Source: Chryseobacterium indologenes
Lineage (GTDB): Bacteria > Bacteroidota > Bacteroidia > Flavobacteriales > Weeksellaceae
Length of the DNA: 64,000 nucleotides
Direction: 5' to 3'
Assembly (NCBI GenBank): GCA_016025055.1
Contig: CP065590.1
Location: 4,154,001 to 4,218,000 of the forward strand
The notes below the pieces were generated by a model, which was not told where the DNA came from, made no database searches, and saw only the letters and a list, made by a program, of their open reading frames with translations. Positions 57,325 to 64,000 of this stretch are shown piece by piece. The position numbers were made by a program, and so were the translations under genes. Each line of letters starts with the position of its first letter. The first letter of the stretch is position 1.

Positions 57325-57807
57325 TTATAAAGAAGAAATGTATACTTCTATTTTTGTTCCATCGTAATTAAAAGTTCCATCTTCATTCTTTTTGCCTAAT
57401 TCCCACTTGAAATCTACAGGTCTATCCCATCCTACTCCTAGTTTTCCTCCATTCACGGAGCGGGCGTAATCTATGTTTTCGGTCGTAATTGCAGAATGAA
57501 AGAAAGTTTTGTCTATCAGCCTATAGAATCCAAGGGCTTTTCCTTTAGGGATTACGGAATAGCCGTCCCACTTTTCTCCTCCCATGTAGTCGAACTTTCT
57601 CAGCCATGCCTGACCTGTAAGTTCTGATAAATCATTGGGACTGATGCTGGCGCCTCTCATATAAAGTGTATACGCTACTACATCATGACAAACTCCGGTG
57701 TTGTATTTGCTGATATTCTCAAAGCCTGCAAGAAGTGCATTGGCAACAGTGGCTCTTTCCGAAGGGCCTAATTGAGCTTTCGTAGCTCCTTCTGGTGTTA
57801 ATGACAT
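57325..57807 (-). CDS. Uncharacterised protein with possible papain-fold (NlpC/CHAP-like) pattern
   Basis: A 160-residue protein without a signal peptide. Cys40 begins a helix in NTGVCHDVVAYTLYMRG. The later stretch VIPKGKALGFYRLIDKTFFH with His104 (HSAITT) has the order seen in NlpC/P60 or CHAP cysteine peptidases (Cys helix, then a beta strand with His). No Asn/Asp third residue is clear. This could be a toxin effector, an amidase, or something unrelated. It is a single leftward gene. Confidence 0.5.
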   Translation of the reverse strand: MSLTPEGATKAQLGPSERATVANALLAGFENISKYNTGVCHDVVAYTLYMRGASISPNDLSELTGQAWLRKFDYMGGEKWDGYSVIPKGKALGFYRLIDKTFFHSAITTENIDYARSVNGGKLGVGWDRPVDFKWELGKKNEDGTFNYDGTKIEVYISSL

Positions 57808-57972
57808 ATTAATAAAATTTTGTTTTTGGTCTTGTAAAGATAAGTTTTTAAAATTAAAGCGAAAATCATATTAATTTTCTGCATCTCCTGTATTCTCCTA
57901 TGACGTGGACAACGAAGCGTCAGGGTTTCGATACAATTCAATTAAATTGTTTATTTTTAAAATAAAAAACAG

Positions 57973-58539
57973 ATGATGAAAGTAGTGTTTAAGTTTCTAT
58001 TAATTATCTTCTGCTTGGGAAGTACTGTATCATGCCTGACCCATTATGATGAGAAGAACAATGCCGAACTATTGCTGAAACTGATTGATAAAAGACTGAA
58101 GGTCTCACCTTTGGTTGCGAAAAGCAAATGGAATACAAAAGCTCCTATTGATGATCCCGTGCGAGAAAAAGTTATTCTGGACAGTGTGAAAATTAAAGCC
58201 CAGAAAATGGGAATTGATGAAAACCTGGCGGTTCAGTTTTTTCAGGCACAGTTTGAAGCCGGTAAAATAGTACAAAGGCAATTGCATAGCCGGTGGCAAA
58301 TTCAAAATCAGGCATCTTTCAATCCGGTTCCGAATCTTGCTACAGAAGTTCGTCCTGTCTTGGATCGTCTTACTCCTCTGTTGTTACTGGAACTGAAAAA
58401 AAATAACCCTCATACTCTGAATGCTCAGTCAATAAAGATATTAAGAAAAGAAGCAAGAAAGATAATTAGCCCGGAATTTACCGATGACGTTGTGGAAACG
58501 GCGATACAACCTCTTGAAATCGCTGTCACATCAAAATAA
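57973..58539 (+). CDS. aroQ: Exported chorismate mutase (AroQ gamma class)
   Basis: A 188-residue protein. A signal sequence with a lipobox-like end (STVSC) is followed by the all-helical AroQ-gamma fold. Characteristic segments: LLKLIDKRLKVSPLVAKSKW, PIDDPVREKVILDSV, FFQAQFEAGKIVQRQLH and LTPLLLLELKK. It converts chorismate to prephenate outside the cytoplasm. The next gene, 13 bases on, encodes a prephenate-dehydratase-like lipoprotein, so the pair is an operon that ends with a hairpin at 59211-59247. Confidence 0.88.
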   Translation: MMKVVFKFLLIIFCLGSTVSCLTHYDEKNNAELLLKLIDKRLKVSPLVAKSKWNTKAPIDDPVREKVILDSVKIKAQKMGIDENLAVQFFQAQFEAGKIVQRQLHSRWQIQNQASFNPVPNLATEVRPVLDRLTPLLLLELKKNNPHTLNAQSIKILRKEARKIISPEFTDDVVETAIQPLEIAVTSK

Positions 58540-58551
58540 CGGAATGAATTA

Positions 58552-59228
58552 ATGTACAAATATTATCCTTTGACAAAAAATATAACAATCATCGGATCCA
58601 TCCGATATGTGGTGGGATGGATTATAATGGTAAGTCTTTTGGGAAGCTGCCATTTAAACAAAATCAACCCTTCAGAAAAAATAGCGTATCTCGGGCCTCC
58701 GGCATCATTTACTCATTCGGCGGCCGGGAAGAAGTTTCCGTCACAAACGCTGGTATTTCAAAACAGCATTGAAGAGTGTTTTATTTCTGTACGTTCAGGG
58801 ATCGCGGAAAAGGCAGTTGTTCCTTTGAAAAATTCTATTGGAGGCATTGTAGTGCCCACTGAAAAGGCATTGATAGCGTTTCCTGATATTATGATCGAAG
58901 ATTCTCTGGAGTTGCCCATATCCCAAAACTTAATGGTTGTTCCCGGAACGGTTGCTATTAAAAAATTTATTCTCATCCGCAGGCTTTACGACAGTCCCGT
59001 CGACTTATAGACAGCCTTTATCCCGCTATTCCAAGAATTGAATACTCCTCTACTTCGGCAGCGGCAAAATGGGTATCGGAACATCCTGAAGAGAAAGCAG
59101 CAGCTATCGCCAATACCGAAGCTGCAAGATTATACAAACTGAAAGTCATTAACACTGATATCCAGGATGATAAAAATAACAGAACAATGTTTATCATTAT
59201 TTCAAAAAAGAATAAAGAGCTGCACTAG
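58552..59228 (+). pseudogene. Prephenate-dehydratase-like lipoprotein with altered active site (frameshifted)
   Basis: About 225 residues when repaired. A signal with lipobox LLGSC (Cys33) is followed by a PDT catalytic domain: AYLGPPASFTHSAAG, VVPLKNSIGGIVV, then after the break HPQALRQSRRLIDSLYP, EAARLYKL and NNRTMFIII. The frame breaks at A6 58960-58965; a seventh A restores it. Canonical PDT has PxENS and NxTRF, but here Glu is Lys93 and Arg is Met, which should impair catalysis. No ACT domain is present. An exported PDT is unusual. Confidence 0.82.
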
Positions 59229-59247
59229 TGTCAGGCAGCTCTTTATT
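59211..59247 (+). terminator. Terminator of the aroQ/PDT-like operon
   Basis: A 13-base perfect stem (AATAAAGAGCTGC with GCAGCTCTTTATT) and an 11-base loop. It overlaps the PDT-like stop codon. Confidence 0.75.
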
Positions 59248-59287
59248 GTATAGTAACCTAAGCTTTGTTTTGATAGTTTCCGGATTA

Positions 59288-60610
59288 TTATGAAACTACA
59301 CCGATTCTCGCTTTTAAAGGGATATTGTAAGTATTTAAGCATGGCGTCTGCCCATGAAAATCAAAATCAATATTGACATCCGGTCTGAAAATCAGGCAAT
59401 GAGTGGAGCCTCCAAAATGGAAGGTACCGATAGGATCTCCTTTTTTTACTTGTTGACCTTCTGTAACCATAATTTCACAACTCGACACTTCCGCCATTCC
59501 AACCGCTACAAAACACATTAATCCTATTTTTTCATTATCGGATTGAATAAAAATCAATGCGCGGGCTGCCAATTCTGTAATATATCCCTGAGAATCATTC
59601 GGTCCTGATGGGTCATAGCCTTCAACAGGGGCTTCTGCATAGTAAGTTCCCGGAACATTCTGAATGGCTACTATTTTTCCGTCTACAGGACTATTCCACC
59701 TGTGATAGGTTTTGGCGCATAAAAACGCCTGATAAACTGTGCTGTTATCTCCAAACTGCTGTGCCAGCTCATGATTATTCATAATATCAATCAAAGAATA
59801 AGGCTGGCCTTTCATCCAGAATTTATCTTTCATTTTAGCATTGGTAACCACATTATAAGGGGCAGATTCGCAAGCATTAACAATTACTGACGGGTCCTGA
59901 TCTTCGGGGCTTACCTCCCGTACTCCAGGATTGAACTGTCTGGTAAAAAAATCGTCCCAGCTTTTATATCCGAAATGCGGCTGATCCGGCTGGCATTGGT
60001 AATTGTAAATAAAATTTTGTAACGCATCCTGCGGATTATTCCCCTTTCCTCTCAAGGGATCCATGGCTGCAATAGCTTCAAGAGCCGGCTGTGAAAACCA
60101 TCCGATCGGGTTCGTATAATCCGGCTGTGGCTGGGTGACAGGCCCATTAACCAAAACATATTGTGAGGCCGGAGATTCCAGAAAGGTTTTCCATTCTGCC
60201 AGGATAACGCTTAGTTTTTCATTCACTACAGGATGAAGGAAAGTGAGGTATCCTGCCTGAGTACCCATCGCCCAGTCCAGAATTGCATTGATAGGAAAGC
60301 CAACCAATCCTATACTGTCTTCTATAGTACTGTAACAGGGAGCTTCGTTTAAGACCTGATTGATGATAAGCAACATAGTTTCAAAGTTTTTAACGGGCTC
60401 ATTGTAGCCTTGCGGAATTTCATCATACATGCTTGTAAAGCTCATGTATAAAGTAGGATCATTATAAATAGCCTCCCTTAGTGCATTGACTGCAGAGCTG
60501 AGAGGAAGTCTGGTCTGCTTTACCTGATGTACTTTTTTCTCGATCCAGTTATTGAGAAAACTTCTGTCGGAGGGAAGCCATTTCCCTACCCTGTACTTTA
60601 CATGATTCAT
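59288..60610 (-). CDS. Phosphatidylserine-decarboxylase-family protein with PSDC domain
   Basis: A 440-residue pyruvoyl enzyme. The N-terminal half resembles the PSDC (phosphatidylserine decarboxylase associated) domain. The C-terminal catalytic part has KTYHRWNSPVDGKI (His-type triad), CFVAVGMAEVSSCE and the self-cleavage motif FHFGGSTHCLIF (GST). Members with this two-domain layout include fungal PsiD, an L-tryptophan decarboxylase, so an amino-acid substrate is as likely as phosphatidylserine. It is soluble, with no membrane helix. It lies opposite the aromatic-pathway genes. Confidence 0.85.
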   Translation of the reverse strand: MNHVKYRVGKWLPSDRSFLNNWIEKKVHQVKQTRLPLSSAVNALREAIYNDPTLYMSFTSMYDEIPQGYNEPVKNFETMLLIINQVLNEAPCYSTIEDSIGLVGFPINAILDWAMGTQAGYLTFLHPVVNEKLSVILAEWKTFLESPASQYVLVNGPVTQPQPDYTNPIGWFSQPALEAIAAMDPLRGKGNNPQDALQNFIYNYQCQPDQPHFGYKSWDDFFTRQFNPGVREVSPEDQDPSVIVNACESAPYNVVTNAKMKDKFWMKGQPYSLIDIMNNHELAQQFGDNSTVYQAFLCAKTYHRWNSPVDGKIVAIQNVPGTYYAEAPVEGYDPSGPNDSQGYITELAARALIFIQSDNEKIGLMCFVAVGMAEVSSCEIMVTEGQQVKKGDPIGTFHFGGSTHCLIFRPDVNIDFDFHGQTPCLNTYNIPLKARIGVVS

Positions 60611-60715
60611 GGTATGAGTCTTTTAGAGGTTATTTTTATACTTTAAAGTTACCTCTGTTCTTCTATACCTGCAATAGTATTTCTACTTAAAGTAAGATAC
60701 GTAAAACTACTTAAA

Positions 60716-60747
60716 CAAAAAACAAGACGGAAGAAACCCGCCTTGTT
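60716..60747 (-). terminator. Terminator after the alkaline phosphatase gene
   Basis: On the minus strand AACAAGGCGGG and CCGTCTTGTT pair imperfectly around TTTCTT, followed by six T. It lies about 40 bases past the stop at 60786. Confidence 0.6.
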
Positions 60748-60785
60748 ACCAAAAAATAATATGATATGAAAAAATATGAATGTTT

Positions 60786-62178
60786 TTATATTTGTGATGC
60801 ATTCAACATTAAGTTATGCAGATCTGTATTCTTTATAAAGGGTTGCAACAGTTCACTTCCCGGTCCGAATGCCGCTACTTCCACATAGTCTCCGGAATGA
60901 TCCATACTGATCCACCCTACGGAGTTATGTTTTTTCTGAATTTCAGAATACAGTTTGAAAGGAAGCTTTTTATAATTGTAAAGCCCTTCTTCCTTCTCCA
61001 ACCCGTTATAGAAACCCAGAAGCTGCCTGGCTTCATCATCGGTCAGTACGATTTGATTTCCTTCATAGATCCAGTCTTTGATATCTTTCGGTGAATAGTC
61101 TTTATGAATTTTATTTAGTATATATTCATTGGTATATTTATAATCTGAAATACTGTTGAAGTTTTTCGTAGCATTACTTCCGTAGATGGTTCCGGGATTG
61201 GCATTTCCATGATCTGTTGTGATGATCACCAATGTATTTCCGTCTTTTTCAGCGAAATCAACAGCTGCTTTTACCGCTTCATCAAAAGCGATCTGGTCGT
61301 GGATAAGGGCAGCAACATCATTGGCATGTGCCGACCAGTCTACTTTTCCGCCCTCTATCTGGAGTACAAAACCATTCGGATGATCTTTCATCTGGTCAAT
61401 AGCTGATTTGGCCATTTCAGCTAATATTGGAGTGTTTTTAAACTCAGTCAGATGCGTTCTGTCTATACTGTAAGGTAAAGCTCCAGTACTGAAAATACCC
61501 AGTGTTTTACCACCTTGTTTTATATTTTTTAAATCGTTCCGGTTCTTAAGAATCTGATAGCCCTTGTTCCGGTAAACTGCATAGAGATCTTTTTGTCTTC
61601 TCTTTTCCCGGATTAAAAAATTCATCTCCGCCACCCATTAAAACATCAATTTCGAGATCGGCATACATTTCGGCGATTTGTGGTTCTGCATTTCTCTGAG
61701 CCGAATTCACACAAAATCCTGCCGGTGTAGCATGAGTGATGGTCACTGTGGTCACACAACCTGTTTTTTTGCCTGCTTTTTTAAATTTCTGCCATATGGG
61801 CACATGTTTTTCGCCATTAACCCCGATGTTCAGGACCCCGTTTTTTACGCGTATCCCTCCTCCAAATGCAGAACTTGCCGCAGCAGAATCTGTGACAACA
61901 GAACTTGCCGATGCCGTATCCATGAGCGCACGCGAAACTTTCTTTTCATTATACAAACTAATCCAGTTTGTTTCTCTGCCCAATATATTTTTTGAATACA
62001 GATTGGCCATCGATAATGTACCCAGACTCATTCCGTCACTGACCATGAATATGATGTTTTTCGCTCTTCGCAGGGTTTTATTAGCAATAATGTTCTTCGA
62101 CCGGAAAAGCTCAAAAGGTGATAAAGTAAGGGCTCCGGAAAGTAATGCGGAACCTTTCAGAAATTTTCTTCTATCCAT
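60786..62178 (-). pseudogene. Alkaline phosphatase, Tat/exported (frameshifted)
   Basis: About 463 residues when repaired. The N-terminal part (61546-62178) has a Tat-like start (MDRRKFLKGSALLSG), MVSDGMSLGT and the catalytic Ser region VVTDSAAASSAFGGG. The rest (60786-61634) has QIEGGKVDWSAHANDVAALI, IITTDHGNANPG and WISMDHSGDYVEV. The break lies in five T (plus strand) 61590-61594; four would restore NPGKEKTKDLYAVYR. The zinc ligands seem intact. A partial zinc-box-like site lies upstream. Confidence 0.88.
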
Positions 62179-62219
62179 TTCTTTAAAAATATAATGGCAA
62201 GGTAGTATATCTTGCTATT

Positions 62220-62240
62220 TATTGAAACTTTGTTGCATTA
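62220..62240 (-). promoter_or_regulatory. Partial Zur-like box upstream of the alkaline phosphatase
   Basis: The right arm GTTGCATTA matches the site at 63874-63894 exactly. The left arm TATTGAAAC matches at only 6 of 9. It lies 42-62 bases from the phosphatase start. It is weaker than the other boxes, so this is tentative. Confidence 0.4.
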
Positions 62241-62261
62241 ATAAATAATTAAATTTCCTCT

Positions 62262-63464
62262 TTAAATATTCTTTGGAAAAGGATCATAAAAAGATTCCCC
62301 ATGTTCCAGATATTCTTTTTCTGTATCACTGATAAGACAGTTTTGAAGATCATTCAAGATTTCATCTTTATTCAGGTTCTGTCCTATAAAGACCAGTTCA
62401 TTGATGCGGTCGCCCCAATCTTTGTCCCACCTGCTTTCAATAAAATCCTGGTTTTCTATAAAGGATGCATATTGTACCCTATGGCTCATAGGCATACTTC
62501 CCCACCACACTCCGGCTTTTTCCAGACGGAAAGAACCGCCTGCCTGGGAGAAATTCAACGCATCATCAGGTCTTGAAGCCAGCCAGAACAGCCCTTTTGC
62601 CCTGAGAGTTCCCTGCGGATAGCTCTCATTGAGATATTCCCAAAGCCGCATCGGATGGAATGGTCTTTTATTTCTGAATACCAGTGAGCTTATTCCATAT
62701 TCTTCGGTCTCAGGGGTATGATGCCCGTTTTGTAGTTCTTTTTGCCATCCTGCAGAGGCCTGTGCCTTATCAAAATCAAAAAGCCGGGTGTTGATAATCT
62801 CCTGCCAATCAATCTGGCTGAATTCTGACTGCAGGATTTTAGCCTCAGGGTTCAATTTTTGAAGAGCAGCCTTTAAGAATCCCAATGTTTCAGGATCTAC
62901 CAGGTCGGTTTTGTTTAAAATAATAACATTGGCAAATTCTATCTGATCGGTCAGAAGATTAACAATAGTTCTGTAATCGCCTTCCATATCGGTAAGATCG
63001 CGGTCAGCAAGAAGTTCTGCAGAGCCGAAATCTTTGATGAAATTGAAACAATCAACCACTGTTACCATTGTATCCACATAGCTGAAACGGGAAAGATCAA
63101 TTCCGCTTTCTTCATCTACATAAGTAAAAGTTTGTGCTACGGGAACGGGTTCGCTGATCCCTGTACTTTCAATAAGCAGATAATCAAATCGTTCTTCTTT
63201 AGCAAGGCGCTCTACTTCCACCATAAGGTCTTCTCTCAACGTACAGCAGATGCAGCCATTGCTCATTTCTACCAGTTTTTCTTCTGTCCGGGAAAGAGTA
63301 TTCTGATTTTCCACTAAACGTGCATCGATATTGATTTCACTCATATCATTGACAATAACTGCTACTTTTAAGCCGTCTTTATTATGCAGAATATGATTTA
63401 AGAGTGTGGTTTTTCCGGCTCCCAGAAAGCCGCTTAGTACCGTTACAGGAAGTTTTTTACTCAT
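62262..63464 (-). CDS. G3E/COG0523 GTPase, probable zinc metallochaperone
   Basis: A 400-residue CobW-family GTP-binding protein. P-loop [12 protein letters not shown]; metal site [11 protein letters not shown] (CxCC); [13 protein letters not shown]; guanine motif NKTDLV. The C-terminal CobW domain has [18 protein letters not shown]. Zur-controlled members (ZigA, YciC/ZagA) move zinc to client proteins in shortage. The gene follows merC after 6 bases and is driven from the Zur-box promoter, which supports zinc. Confidence 0.9.
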   Translation of the reverse strand: MSKKLPVTVLSGFLGAGKTTLLNHILHNKDGLKVAVIVNDMSEINIDARLVENQNTLSRTEEKLVEMSNGCICCTLREDLMVEVERLAKEERFDYLLIESTGISEPVPVAQTFTYVDEESGIDLSRFSYVDTMVTVVDCFNFIKDFGSAELLADRDLTDMEGDYRTIVNLLTDQIEFANVIILNKTDLVDPETLGFLKAALQKLNPEAKILQSEFSQIDWQEIINTRLFDFDKAQASAGWQKELQNGHHTPETEEYGISSLVFRNKRPFHPMRLWEYLNESYPQGTLRAKGLFWLASRPDDALNFSQAGGSFRLEKAGVWWGSMPMSHRVQYASFIENQDFIESRWDKDWGDRINELVFIGQNLNKDEILNDLQNCLISDTEKEYLEHGESFYDPFPKNI

Positions 63465-63470
63465 GATAGC

Positions 63471-63809
63471 TTAGTGTTTATGATTCTTAAAATTGATAAT
63501 GTGCGCGATAATGAGTCCGGCAGCTCCTACATAGATTAAAGGAATATGAATTTCAAATAGGAGGTCTACAAATACCGAAATGGAAATGAGCAGAATAGAG
63601 AGGCAAAATATAAATTTTAACCATATGTTGGTCATGTGTTTCGTGACTCTATACACTACGGCAGCTCCGATGATAAGAAAAGCCAGATCAATATAAGGAT
63701 TATGGGATATCCCTAAAGGAATAATCAGTAAAAGCGGAAAGATAATGCAGTGAATCAGACATAATACAGCGGCGGATATTCCTACTGCGTCCAGAATTTT
63801 CGATTTCAT
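63471..63809 (-). CDS. MerC domain membrane protein
   Basis: About 112 residues from the ATG at 63809 (MKSKILDAVGISAAVLC). Four membrane helices. A Cys pair in AAVLCLIHCIIFPLL is the MerC-type metal-binding motif. Proteins of this kind import mercury in mer operons. In flavobacteria, short MerC relatives often lie beside Zur-regulated genes, so zinc is plausible here. It is cotranscribed with the G3E GTPase. Confidence 0.85.
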   Translation of the reverse strand: MKSKILDAVGISAAVLCLIHCIIFPLLLIIPLGISHNPYIDLAFLIIGAAVVYRVTKHMTNIWLKFIFCLSILLISISVFVDLLFEIHIPLIYVGAAGLIIAHIINFKNHKH

Positions 63810-63833
63810 AAAGTATAGGGAATTTAGATTTGT

Positions 63834-63894
63834 TATCGTAACTTTGTTGCAAAAGTAGAGATTAATTTTCAAATAACGCAACTTTGTTGCATTA
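63834..63894. promoter_or_regulatory. Two Zur-type boxes in the divergent merC / Fur-like promoter
   Basis: Site A (63838-63850): GTAAC-TTT-GTTGC. Site B (63874-63894): TAACGCAAC and GTTGCATTA arms with a TTT centre. Site B is 5 bases from the Fur-like ATG. The boxes are in a 90-base gap between merC and that gene. Probably autoregulatory and for the merC operon. Confidence 0.75.
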
Positions 63895-63898
63895 AAAA

Positions 63899-64000
63899 AT
63901 GAAACAAGTAAGAAATACGCACGCCAAAACTGAAATTCTGAACCTTATCAACGGGTCTGATGTAGCGCTTACCCATGCGGATATTCAAAAGAAATTAGGA
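63899..64000 (+). CDS. Fur family regulator, probable Zur (partial, cut by window end)
   Basis: The first 34 codons from ATG 63899 read MKQVRNTHAKTEILNLINGS then DVALTHADIQKKLG. This is the opening of a Fur-family winged helix (helix 1, and ALTHADIQKKL typical of Zur-type). Only the N terminus is present, so metal ligands cannot be checked. Zur rather than Fur/PerR is inferred from neighbours (merC, G3E) and boxes. Confidence 0.75.
   Translation, partial: MKQVRNTHAKTEILNLINGSDVALTHADIQKKLG

Overview
The window looks like a chromosomal segment of a Flavobacteriia member, most likely Chryseobacterium or a close Weeksellaceae relative. The support is AT-rich DNA, a protein with a type IX secretion C-terminal domain, TAnnTTTG-type promoter elements, GG-leader bacteriocin-like peptides, fused heavy-metal RND pumps and flavobacterial gene families. 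No rRNA, tRNA, CRISPR array or intact insertion sequence was seen.

Layout. 0.4-7.2 kb: Crp-type regulator and a CzcA-type metal efflux operon whose pump is fused to its outer-membrane factor. 7.7-10.5 kb: small stress or housekeeping genes and an ArsR/SRPBCC pair flanked by repeats. 10.7-13.8 kb: an accessory patch with an ORC/CDC6-like ATPase, a HEPN-like protein, an XRE regulator and a SymE-like gene. 14.2-20.7 kb: an arsenic-resistance operon with palindromic operators, an aminotransferase/PLP-decarboxylase pair and a decayed Tn3-family transposase. 20.8-32.1 kb: lipoproteins, YdcF, VOC, SMI1/KNR4, HAD, MBL and AraC genes, a BspA-like T9SS cargo and an acyltransferase. 32.2-37.9 kb: a DNA-damage cassette (dnaE-like and dinB, divergent from a LexA-like regulator and alkB). 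37.9-42 kb: a TonB receptor with a zinc-type operator, a glycine-zipper bacteriocin-like peptide and a second LexA-like regulator. 42-46 kb: ferritin-like, fasciclin and sigma/anti-sigma genes. 46.1-56.5 kb: a valine-degradation plus 2-methylcitrate-cycle run read leftwards behind a cobalamin riboswitch. 57-62 kb: exported chorismate mutase, a degenerate exported prephenate-dehydratase-like lipoprotein, a phosphatidylserine/tryptophan-decarboxylase-like enzyme and an alkaline phosphatase. 62.2-64 kb: zinc genes (G3E GTPase, MerC) divergent from a Fur/Zur-type regulator cut by the window edge.

How the genes work together. Valine catabolism makes propionyl-CoA, which the methylcitrate cycle oxidises without B12. 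A B12 riboswitch ahead of this block makes sense as a switch from the B12-dependent methylmalonyl-CoA route. Three loci (the TonB receptor, merC/G3E and the Zur-like gene itself) share a 9-3-9 inverted repeat, which suggests one zinc regulon.

Quality warning. At least nine genes are disrupted by single-base length changes, mostly in homopolymers, and prpC carries an in-frame stop. The reading on either side is otherwise well conserved, so many of these are probably sequence errors rather than true pseudogenes. The broken genes are given here as whole units.
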